Shown here: piece by piece, positions 11,363-18,964 of the stretch
How positions within the stretch are numbered: the first letter of the stretch is position 1
Layout: every line of letters begins with the position of its first letter
Source: Byssovorax sp.
GTDB taxonomy: Bacteria; Myxococcota_A; Polyangia; Polyangiales; Polyangiaceae
Direction of reading: 5' to 3'
DNA length: 64,000 nucleotides
NCBI GenBank assembly: GCA_025362495.1
Contig: JANYGI010000229.1
Span: 79,572-143,571, forward strand
The notes under the pieces: model-generated
Databases searched by the model: none
Told to the model about the DNA's origin: nothing
The model's input: the letters and a program-made list of their open reading frames with translations, nothing else
Program-made: the position numbers and the translations under genes

Positions 11363-13198
11363 ATGCTCAAGAAAATTGTCGTCGCTTCGGCGCTTCCGAT
11401 CCTCATCGCCGGTTGCTTCGGCGCCGGCGCCGAGACCACCAGTGAAGATGTCCTCAATTCGGAGCTGCCGCTCGCGTCGGGGGTTTATAACTTCGGCACG
11501 CTGGCGAACCCCGGAGCGTGCCTGGACATCGCCGGCGATGCCACGGGCGATGGCGTCAACGTTCAGGAGTGGTGGTGCACGGGCAGCGAATCTCAATCGT
11601 TTCGCCTCGACGATCTGGGCGGCGGCTGGTTTCACATCGTCAACACGCACAGCAATCGGTGCCTCGACGTCGCGTGGAACGGCACGGCCGACGGGACGAA
11701 CATCGCTCAGGTGACGTGCAGCAGCTCGGGGGCGCAGGCCTTCCGCTTCGAGGACGTCGGCAATGGCGCGGTCAGGATGATCGGCCAGACCAGCAACAAG
11801 TGCGTCGATGTCGCCGGCGCCGGCACCGCCAACGGCACCAACGTCCAGCTCTGGTCGTGCAATGGCTCGAAGGCCCAGTCGTGGCACCCCGCGCTGATCG
11901 GCGGCGGCGGTGGGGGCAACGGCAGTGGGGGTGGCGGCGGGCCGTCGCTCGCGGGGGGGACTTACAACTTCGGAACGCTCGCGAACGCCGGAGCGTGCCT
12001 GGACATCTCCGGGGCCGGCACGGGCGACGGCGTCAACGTTCAGGAGTGGTGGTGCACGGGCAGCCCCTCTCAATCGTTTCGCGTCGACGATCTGGGCGGC
12101 GGCTGGTCGCACATCGTCAACACGAACAGCAACAAGTGCCTCGACGTCGCATGGAACGGCACGGCCGACGGGACGAACATTGCTCAGGTGACGTGCAGCT
12201 CGTCGGGCGCACAGGCCTTTCGCTTCGAGGACGTCGGCGGCGGCGTGGTCAAGATCGTCGGCCAGAGCAGCAACAAGTGTGTCGATGTCGCCGGCTCCGG
12301 CACCGCCAACGGCACGAACGTCCAGCTCTGGTCGTGCAACGGCACGAAAGCCCAGTCGTGGAAGCCGGCGATGATCGCGGGCGGCGGCGGTGGCGTCGGT
12401 GGCACGGGCAGCGGCGGTGGCACCGGCAGCGGCGGTGGCACTGGCGGCGGCTGGAAGCTCGTCTGGTCGGATGAGTTCAATGGCCCCAATGGCTCGGGCG
12501 TCGACGGCTCGAAATGGGCGGCCGAGGTCGGCGGCTCCGGCTGGGGCAATCAAGAGCTCGAGTACTACACGAACAGCACGCAGAACGCGCAGCAACAGAA
12601 CGGCTCGCTGGTGATCACCGCGACTCCGGCCGGCGCCAATCAATACGGCTGCTGGTATGGCACCTGCCAGTACACGTCCGCGCGCCTCGTCACGCAGGGC
12701 AAGTTCGAGTTCAAGTACGGTCGCGCCGAGTCGCGCGTGAAGATCCCGCGCGGCCAGGGGCTCTGGCCGGCGTTCTGGATGCTCGGCAACGACATCGGCT
12801 CTGCCGGGTGGCCGACGTGCGGTGAGGTCGACATCATGGAGAACATCGGCAAGGAGCCGTCCACCAACCACGGTAGCATGCACGGGCCGGGCTACTCGGG
12901 CGGTAACCCGCTGACGGGGATCTACAACAACCCGAGCGGCGCGCTCGGCGATGCTTACCACACGTACGCCGTCGAGTGGGAGCCGGCCGCGGTCCGCTTC
13001 TACGTCGACGGCAACCTCTACGAAACGCGGACCCCGCAGAGCGTGCCGGGCGGAGCGAAGTGGGTCTACGACCACCCGTTCTTCATGCTCCTCAACCTGG
13101 CTGTGGGCGGCAACTGGCCTGGTTCGCCGGATGGTTCGACGGGCATGCCCGCGCAGATGCTCGTGGACTACGTCCGCGTCTACACGGCTGGCACCTGA
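11363..13198 (+). CDS. Lipoprotein with two ricin-type lectin domains and a GH16 beta-glucanase domain
   Basis: A 611-residue secreted enzyme. The signal peptide ends in lipobox LIAGC (Cys18). Two ricin-B/CBM13-like domains (about 36-178 and 194-338), each with Q-x-W-type SQSF/KAQSW endings, are joined by Gly/Ser linkers. The GH16 domain spans about 363-611. Its catalytic strand GEVDIMEN gives nucleophile Glu488, Asp490 and acid/base Glu493. The family hydrolyses beta-1,3 or beta-1,3-1,4 glucans, fitting attack on fungal or plant polysaccharide; the exact substrate is unknown. The ATG at 11363 has AGGAG nine bases upstream. The two lectin domains are nearly identical in DNA, a recent tandem duplication. 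Confidence 0.93.
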   Translation: MLKKIVVASALPILIAGCFGAGAETTSEDVLNSELPLASGVYNFGTLANPGACLDIAGDATGDGVNVQEWWCTGSESQSFRLDDLGGGWFHIVNTHSNRCLDVAWNGTADGTNIAQVTCSSSGAQAFRFEDVGNGAVRMIGQTSNKCVDVAGAGTANGTNVQLWSCNGSKAQSWHPALIGGGGGGNGSGGGGGPSLAGGTYNFGTLANAGACLDISGAGTGDGVNVQEWWCTGSPSQSFRVDDLGGGWSHIVNTNSNKCLDVAWNGTADGTNIAQVTCSSSGAQAFRFEDVGGGVVKIVGQSSNKCVDVAGSGTANGTNVQLWSCNGTKAQSWKPAMIAGGGGGVGGTGSGGGTGSGGGTGGGWKLVWSDEFNGPNGSGVDGSKWAAEVGGSGWGNQELEYYTNSTQNAQQQNGSLVITATPAGANQYGCWYGTCQYTSARLVTQGKFEFKYGRAESRVKIPRGQGLWPAFWMLGNDIGSAGWPTCGEVDIMENIGKEPSTNHGSMHGPGYSGGNPLTGIYNNPSGALGDAYHTYAVEWEPAAVRFYVDGNLYETRTPQSVPGGAKWVYDHPFFMLLNLAVGGNWPGSPDGSTGMPAQMLVDYVRVYTAGT

Positions 13199-13209
13199 GT
13201 CGGCTTCGT

Positions 13210-13235
13210 GCGCGCCGGCGTCTCGACCGGCGCGC
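13210..13235. terminator. Hairpin between convergent GH16 and Rieske genes
   Basis: GCGCGCCGG (13210-13218) pairs exactly with CCGGCGCGC (13227-13235) around an 8-base loop. It lies in the 55-base gap between two convergent stops, so it could terminate both transcripts. No T-tract is present. Confidence 0.5.
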
Positions 13236-13253
13236 CGCCCAGGCAGCTCACCT

Positions 13254-14249
13254 CTACTCCTCGACGAGCACCGGCAAAGCCCTCTCGGTCCGCGCCGGCC
13301 GCGGCGCGAGCTCCGGGTAGAACTGCCGCGCCCAGCGGCGGAAGGCGCCAATCGGCCCCTCGCTCTCGCAGAGCAGCGGTCGCTCCAGGAAGGTCTTGTG
13401 CTCCCAGATGGGGATGTCCTGCTCGAGCTGGTGGGCCACCTCGTCGATGAAGGTGGCGCCGACCATCGCCGTCGCGCCCTCGTCCGGGAGCTTTCGCACG
13501 GTGAAGGAGAACATCGCCTCGACGTGATCGTCGTCGAGGGGCGTGACGGTGCTGACGAGCAGCGTCTCGATCACGCCGGTGAACCGCACGTATCCGACGC
13601 CGAAGCCAAGCGAGTGGATGTCGAGCGTGCCCTCGATCACGCCGCCAAAGGGCGTATCCATCACCGTCGACGCATGGCTCGTGTACGTCGGCCCTTCGAA
13701 CCGCGGCTCGGGCGCCGGCAGGTTTCGCAGCCCGTGCACGTAGCGAAAGTGCGCGCCGTCGTGCCCGTTTTCCCCCATCTCGTGGATGTTGGTGCGGATC
13801 TTCCAGCGACGCCGCGTGAACGGCGTCCACGCCTCGTTCTGGTACTCGGCGATGGCGGGGATGTCCCACGACGGAGGTGCCTTGGTCGGGTGATACCAGA
13901 TCATCACGAAGCCATTGCGCTCGCACACCAGCCACGAGGCGACGCGGGCGCCGGGCGGGATCTTCGCGGCATAAGGCACCTTCGTGCAGGACCCCTCGCC
14001 CGAGAAGCTCCACCCGTGGAAAGGGCAGCGGATCGTCGCGCCCTCGACCACGCCGCCGTGGCCGAGGTGCGCGCCGAGGTGGGGGCAGTACGCGTCGAGC
14101 ACCCGCGCGACGCCGTCGTCGCCGCGGAAGGCGACGAGATCCTGTCCGAGGTACGAGAGCGGTAGTACGCCGCCCACGGCGAGCTGCTCGGAGAGCGCGA
14201 CCGCGTACCAGCCAACGGGGTTCGGTGACAGAGGAAAGCGCTTCTTCAT
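13254..14249 (-). CDS. Rieske non-heme iron oxygenase, Neverland/DAF-36-like
   Basis: A 331-residue oxygenase. The Rieske [2Fe-2S] ligands are in CPHLGAHLGHGG (Cys55, His57) and CPFHGW (Cys75, His78). The mononuclear iron site is in ENGHDGAHFRYVHG (Asp164, His167, His172). Both motifs resemble eukaryotic Neverland/DAF-36 cholesterol 7-desaturases more than KshA, whose Rieske motif is C-R-H-M-G. Some myxobacteria make sterols, so a sterol or related lipid is a plausible substrate; this is inference. No transmembrane anchor is evident and no reductase is encoded nearby. The gene converges on the GH16 gene and its ATG at 14249 precedes a conserved PVGWYAVA opening. Confidence 0.85.
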   Translation of the reverse strand: MKKRFPLSPNPVGWYAVALSEQLAVGGVLPLSYLGQDLVAFRGDDGVARVLDAYCPHLGAHLGHGGVVEGATIRCPFHGWSFSGEGSCTKVPYAAKIPPGARVASWLVCERNGFVMIWYHPTKAPPSWDIPAIAEYQNEAWTPFTRRRWKIRTNIHEMGENGHDGAHFRYVHGLRNLPAPEPRFEGPTYTSHASTVMDTPFGGVIEGTLDIHSLGFGVGYVRFTGVIETLLVSTVTPLDDDHVEAMFSFTVRKLPDEGATAMVGATFIDEVAHQLEQDIPIWEHKTFLERPLLCESEGPIGAFRRWARQFYPELAPRPARTERALPVLVEE

Positions 14250-14323
14250 GCTCCGAGCGTACGCTGACCCGCGTCAGCTCGGAAACATGATTGTCACTCT
14301 TCGCTGGAAATTGACACTTACGT

Positions 14324-14935
14324 TCAGGGCACCACGACGGTGTCATTCGACTGCAAAGGCAGGTTCTGCCGCAGCTCGCCTTTCTCCACGACCTGCTCGT
14401 AGGCGAAGGGGATCCGCCGCTCGCCCTGGGCGTCGCGTCGCACGATGACCACCTTCTCGGGCGCGGCGAACCGGGTGAAGCCGCCGGCCAGCGCGATGGC
14501 CTGAAGCACGGTGACTTGCCCCTTCGGCGTGAACTCGCCCGGTCGCGTGACCTCGCCCATGACGTAAACGCGGTAGCTGTGGAGCTCGGCGACCTCGACC
14601 GCGACGACGGGTGTCTCGGTGTAGAACTTCGCGGCCCGCGTCACGACATCGTGAGAGATGGAGTCGACCGTTCGCCCTTCGACCAGAACGTCGCCGATGA
14701 GCGGCAGTGTGACGTAGCCGTCGGGCCGGACCGTGACTCGCTGGCTGAGCGCGTCGTTCTTCCATGCGCGCACCTGGAGCACGTCGCCGGGGCCGACGGC
14801 GTAGGTCGCCGTGGTGCGGCGCTCGGCCTCGAAATCGAAGCCTGGACGCGCGGCGCCGCACGCGGAGAGCAGCGCCGCGAAGAGCAGCGTCGCGAGGAGC
14901 AGAGGTGAGGGGAGCCGGGTCGTGGTCGTGGTCAC
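14324..14935 (-). CDS. Polysaccharide export lipoprotein, Wza/EpsY-like
   Basis: An outer-membrane polysaccharide export protein of about 203 residues. From the GTG at 14935 it starts MTTTTTRLPSP, followed by a hydrophobic signal peptide and lipobox LLSAC; a GTG at 14962 would add nine residues. The Poly_export domain reads YAVGPGDVLQVRAWKND...VRPDGYVTLPLIGDV. A single SLBB domain follows: YRVYVMGEVTRPGEFTPKGQVTVLQAIALAGGF. It is shorter than E. coli Wza, with one SLBB repeat and no C-terminal helix, as in many deltaproteobacterial versions. It is divergent from the O-antigen ligase-like gene with about 90 bases between. Confidence 0.9.
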   Translation of the reverse strand: MTTTTTRLPSPLLLATLLFAALLSACGAARPGFDFEAERRTTATYAVGPGDVLQVRAWKNDALSQRVTVRPDGYVTLPLIGDVLVEGRTVDSISHDVVTRAAKFYTETPVVAVEVAELHSYRVYVMGEVTRPGEFTPKGQVTVLQAIALAGGFTRFAAPEKVVIVRRDAQGERRIPFAYEQVVEKGELRQNLPLQSNDTVVVP

Positions 14936-15027
14936 GCAGCCTTCGATGCCCGAGGCCGCCACCCGATCGCCGCTCTGGACATCGGAGCCACGAGAGGGCG
15001 TGTTTTCGCCTGGATCCGTCGACCCCG

Positions 15028-16494
15028 ATGGCTGCGTGGATCGTCTGTCTGCTCGCGGCGCTCGTCATCGTCAAGCCGCAGGAGTTCGTGGCGGCGCTCG
15101 CCGGGCTGCCGCTCGTCTACCTGGCGTTCGGCGCGGTGATCGTCGCCGTCGTCGTCGCCGTGATCCGCGGCAAGCTCCGCCCGACGCTGGCCCCGCAGAC
15201 GCCGTTCGTGCTGGCCTTCTTCGGGTGGGGCCTGCTCGTCACCGCGGTGAAGCACCCCGACGCGCTCGGCGATCAGGCCCTCGCGCTGGCGATCCTCCTC
15301 GGGCTCTATTTCGCGGTGGCGATCGGCTGCGGGACGCGCCGGGGACTCTGGATCTTCGCGACGACCTACGTGGCCTGCGCCGCGCTCGCGACGACGGTGG
15401 CCATCGAGCAGGGCTACGGGCCGTGGGGCTGCTTCCTCGGCGCCGACGAGGACTGGGAGGGCAAGGGCGAGCTCGCGTACGACGGTCGCGCCTGCGAGAC
15501 CAACCTCGATTGCCGCGTCGACGCGCCGGTTCCCTGGGGCAATTACCGCTGCGAGCACGTCGGGCCGCTCGGCACGTCGAGCATCGGTGGGCGGGTGCGT
15601 TACCGCGGCTCGCTCGCCGATCCCAACGAGCTGTCCTTGATGATCTCGCTCGCGCTCCCGCTCTGCTTCGCGCTCGGCGCGACGCCGCAACGGCGGACCA
15701 CGCCGCGGGATCCGGGCGCTGCGCCGAGGCGGATCGTGCGCTTGCCGCCGCTGCTCGGCGACCGCTTGATCCGCCGCGTCGTGGCCGCCGCGCGGACGCT
15801 GCCGGCCCTCGCGCTGTCGACGGCCGTCGGCTTCGCGGTCGTGCTTTCGCAGTCGCGCTCGGGGATGATCGCCTTCGTCTTGGTGCTCGGGATCGCCTTC
15901 ATTCGCCGCGCAGGCGCCCTCGGCGTCGTCGTCGCGGCGCTGCTCGCCCCGCCGCTGCTGCTCCTCGGCGGACGGAGCGGCGAGGAGGCCGAGCAGTCGT
16001 CGGACGAGCGCGCCGAGCTGCTGCGCGAGGCGTTCGAGTTCATCCGCGGTACGCGCGGCTTTGGCCTCGGCCTCGGTCAGTTCACCGACGAGTCGTCGAT
16101 CGGGCTCACCGCGCACAACGCCTATGTGCTCGCGGCGGCGGAGGCCGGGATCGTCGGTCTCGTGCTCTTCGGGCTGGCGCTCTATCTCTCGCTCAAGGTG
16201 CCTGTCGTGGTCTGGCGCGGCCGAGCGCGGCTCTCGTGGGGCCTCGCGCGCCTCGCCTCGGCGCTCGCCGTGGCGATCGGCAGCGTGATGGTCGGCATCT
16301 TCTTCCTGTCGTGGACCTACAAGGACATTCTCTATCTGCTGCTCGGCGCCTCGGCCGCGCTGCACGCCGCGGCCCGCGCCGAGGACCCGACTCTCTCCGT
16401 CCGCCTCTCGCTCAGGGAGGCGATCGGCGTCGCCGTGGGCTTGCTACTGCTGCTCTTCGCGGTGTGGCTGGGGATGCGCCTCCACAAGCCATGA
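15028..16494 (+). CDS. O-antigen ligase / Wzy-like polysaccharide membrane protein
   Basis: A 488-residue integral membrane protein with about ten to twelve hydrophobic segments. The Wzy_C/O-antigen ligase signature is visible: QSRSGMIAFVLV in the central helix, then a periplasmic loop and LREAFEFIRGTRGFGLGLGQF...LTAHNAYVLAAAEAGIVGL. The H-N dyad (TAHNAYV) is typical of ligases and exopolysaccharide polymerases. A large loop near residues 120-190 contains four Cys and several charged residues. The ATG at 15028 begins directly at the first helix; longer readings would add an Arg-rich stretch unlike a protein. The neighbouring export and chain-length genes support a surface-polysaccharide role; ligase versus polymerase cannot be decided. 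Confidence 0.82.
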   Translation: MAAWIVCLLAALVIVKPQEFVAALAGLPLVYLAFGAVIVAVVVAVIRGKLRPTLAPQTPFVLAFFGWGLLVTAVKHPDALGDQALALAILLGLYFAVAIGCGTRRGLWIFATTYVACAALATTVAIEQGYGPWGCFLGADEDWEGKGELAYDGRACETNLDCRVDAPVPWGNYRCEHVGPLGTSSIGGRVRYRGSLADPNELSLMISLALPLCFALGATPQRRTTPRDPGAAPRRIVRLPPLLGDRLIRRVVAAARTLPALALSTAVGFAVVLSQSRSGMIAFVLVLGIAFIRRAGALGVVVAALLAPPLLLLGGRSGEEAEQSSDERAELLREAFEFIRGTRGFGLGLGQFTDESSIGLTAHNAYVLAAAEAGIVGLVLFGLALYLSLKVPVVVWRGRARLSWGLARLASALAVAIGSVMVGIFFLSWTYKDILYLLLGASAALHAAARAEDPTLSVRLSLREAIGVAVGLLLLLFAVWLGMRLHKP

Positions 16495-16629
16495 GCTACA
16501 CGAATCCATCGCGATCGAGCTGCGCGAGCTCGGCGTCGAGCGGCGGGAAATCATTGCTCATCGGGGCAGCATCGGGCCTCGCCCCGCGAGAGACAAGGCG
16601 CGTTCGAGGGCGAGAGCGACGCTCCGGGC

Positions 16630-17487
16630 TCAGGCGGCGCTGCGCCCGCCGAGCAGCTGTCGCTCCTGCCAGATCTTGAAGGCGATCCCGCGGAAGAGCG
16701 GGCCGCAGAAGAGCACGCCGGTGATCGCGGTGAGGATCGGCGGCAAGAGCAGCAGGACGGCGCCGGGGAGCGCGGAGATACCGACGGTCGACCAGTAGGC
16801 CTTGCGGGCGCGGCGCTCGGCCTCGAACACCAGCTCTTCGTCGCGCAGGCTGGCGAGGCGGCCCGCGAAATCCCTTCCGAACCAGGCGAGCGCGAGGTGC
16901 GCGTGCCCGACGACGACGGCGCAGAGGCAGATCCAGCCGTCGAACGCGCCGATGGCCGAGGCGGTGCCGGTCATCACGGTCGCGACCGCGAAGAGCAGGC
17001 CGTGGATCGAGAGCGGCAGCAGCAGCGCGAGCGCCATCAGCGGGAGCGACGCGCTCGCGCGCTCCTGCGACATGGCGAGGTCGCGCAGGGCGGCGCCCGG
17101 GGGCGACGCCGCGAGGCCCGCGAGATCGGCCCAGGGATCGTCGGTGGGCGCGGGCGCGACGGCGGCGCGGCGCGCGCGGGCAGCGGCGCGTCGCCGCGCG
17201 ACGACGTGGGCAACGCCCATCGCGATCCAGGTCGACGCGAGGATCGCGCCGAGGAGGCCCGACGGGCGGAGGCCGATCGCCGCGAAGGCGACGACGCCGG
17301 TGACGACCAGGGTGGCAGTCCCGACGAGGCCCGCGGTGGCCGCCGCGATGCGCGCAGACCGTATCTCGTGCACCTCGGCCGCCGCGGAGAGCGACGCCGC
17401 AGCCTCGTTCCACCGGACGACCTGCTCGTCGTAGCGGAGCCTCGCGACCGCGGCGTCATCCCGATAAGCACGTTGAACGGTGGTCAT
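16630..17487 (-). CDS. Multi-pass membrane protein, function unknown
   Basis: A 285-residue protein with about six hydrophobic segments: two near 45-95, two in the middle around 145-190, and two near the C-terminus. A cytoplasmic-looking N-terminal helix contains VRWNEAAASLSAAAEV. Arg/Ala-rich loops separate the pairs. No catalytic motif was recognised. The ATG at 17487 is preferred over an upstream ATG that adds 26 residues without family features. It sits among polysaccharide genes but on the opposite strand, so its link to them is uncertain. Confidence 0.65.
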   Translation of the reverse strand: MTTVQRAYRDDAAVARLRYDEQVVRWNEAAASLSAAAEVHEIRSARIAAATAGLVGTATLVVTGVVAFAAIGLRPSGLLGAILASTWIAMGVAHVVARRRAAARARRAAVAPAPTDDPWADLAGLAASPPGAALRDLAMSQERASASLPLMALALLLPLSIHGLLFAVATVMTGTASAIGAFDGWICLCAVVVGHAHLALAWFGRDFAGRLASLRDEELVFEAERRARKAYWSTVGISALPGAVLLLLPPILTAITGVLFCGPLFRGIAFKIWQERQLLGGRSAA

Positions 17488-17596
17488 GCGCTCCCCATGA
17501 GCAAGCGCGATGCCGCGCGGGATCCCCGGCGTTTTCGAGCAATTCCCCGCGGCGACGCTGCCCACCGTCTGGACAGCGCCGCCCGCGCCGACGCGA

Positions 17597-18646
17597 TCAC
17601 GTGAGCTGAAGCGCCGCGGCGACGGCCTGCACCGCCGGCGCCTCGCGCGCCGACGCGTCGAGCTTCGCGTAGGCCTGCTGCGGCGTCGTGGTCGTGCAGC
17701 GGAATCGAGGCGTGAGCGTGTGGCCCGTCGGGGCGCTCCGGTCGCTCGCCTGATAGGGTATCTCGACGACGTGAGTCGCCAGCACCTGCAGCACCGAGTA
17801 CATCAGCCCCACGGGCGCGCCGACCTTGCCTCGCCCCTGAAAGCTCGCCTCGAGCAGCCGGAGGACGTGCGAGTAGCACGCGTCGAAGAAATCGAGCAGC
17901 GCGCCGCAGGCCGTGGACCAGGTGAGCCCGGCGGTGTTGCTCACCATCGGCCGCAGATCGCCGACCGCGAGGGTGTCGACGATCGCCTGGAGCTGGTAAT
18001 AATGCGCGAGCTCGCGGGGATCGTCGCCATGAGGATCGCTGGCCGAGGCGCCCTCGCCCTGGAGGACGATGAGCGCGAGCGCCCGCTGCGCCGACTCGAG
18101 ATCGGTGACGGCGAAGCGATCGTCCGCGAACGTGCCAGTCACCTGCTGCCCGGCGCCGTCCGGGAACGCGGCGCCGCCGTCGGGCCCGTACACCGCCGTC
18201 AGGCCGTGCATCAACGCATGATAGAGCTCGCCGATCGTCTCGTAGGCGTCTTGCGGCGGGAGATCGGGTGCGTCGTAGACATCGTGCCAGGTGGGCAGCT
18301 CGATGGCCATGAAGGCCTTGATCTGCGCGTTCGTCGCCGGGCCGAGCGCGATCACTCCATCATGGCTGTTGTAGGGCACGCGCCGCGGGTACGACGGCGC
18401 CGCCGCGCCGGTGAGCCTCGGCGCCTGGCCGAGCGCGCTCGACACATTGCAGGCTTGCTCCAGGTGCATCATCTCCTGGTTGACGATCCCCATCAGCGCG
18501 TCGGCCGCGCGCTGCGCCGCGGGCGAGCTCGCCGGTCGGATCGAGTAGTACGCCGCGAGGTACGCCGGGATCGTGAACAGCTCGAGCTCGACCGCATGCT
18601 GGATGTGCGTGCGTAAATGAGCCTCGGTCCAGGACGGGTCGGCCAT
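17597..18646 (-). CDS. Ferritin-like domain protein (VioB/RebD N-terminal type)
   Basis: A 349-residue soluble protein. The start region HIQHAVELELFTIPAYLAAYYS and the later ADALMGIVNQEMMHLEQACN carry the E...E-x-x-H di-iron pattern of the ferritin-like family that includes the N-terminal domain of iminophenyl-pyruvate dimer synthases. A further ELAHYYQLQAIV segment supplies another E...H motif. The ATG at 18646 has AAGGAG upstream, supporting this start over 18775. No violacein-type genes are nearby, so the function is unknown; an iron- or oxygen-dependent role is inferred from the fold. Confidence 0.78.
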   Translation of the reverse strand: MADPSWTEAHLRTHIQHAVELELFTIPAYLAAYYSIRPASSPAAQRAADALMGIVNQEMMHLEQACNVSSALGQAPRLTGAAAPSYPRRVPYNSHDGVIALGPATNAQIKAFMAIELPTWHDVYDAPDLPPQDAYETIGELYHALMHGLTAVYGPDGGAAFPDGAGQQVTGTFADDRFAVTDLESAQRALALIVLQGEGASASDPHGDDPRELAHYYQLQAIVDTLAVGDLRPMVSNTAGLTWSTACGALLDFFDACYSHVLRLLEASFQGRGKVGAPVGLMYSVLQVLATHVVEIPYQASDRSAPTGHTLTPRFRCTTTTPQQAYAKLDASAREAPAVQAVAAALQLT

Positions 18647-18964
18647 CGGGGGTCTCCTTCTTCCACCGTTCGCGGAGGGGCGATTATGCCCTGATGCCAG
18701 CGCTTCCGGCGACGTTTTTGCCGGGCTGTCCGGCGCCGTCCAGGTGGGGATCGCGAGAGCGTGGCGACCGTTCACGCCTCCAGCTTCGCCGGGGAGAAGG
18801 GGAGTGCCACGGACAGACTGCCACTCTCGATCTCCGGAGTCTCGGTGGTTTCCCTGGGCGCGGAGGGTACGCCTCGGGTGAGCACGCCCATTGCCCCTTC
18901 ACCCCGCGCCCCGGGCGCGCTGCGCGGCCGCGGCGGAATTGCGAGCGTCCGCGATGAGGAGCCG

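Noticed and set aside
10640..13351. 903-codon minus-strand frame opposite the OTU-like and GH16 genes
   Set aside because: It runs across two unrelated genes and an intergenic space and has no domain.
14764..15027. Upstream extension of the O-antigen ligase-like gene
   Set aside because: Arg-rich and opposite the Wza-like lipoprotein; the membrane protein begins naturally at 15028.
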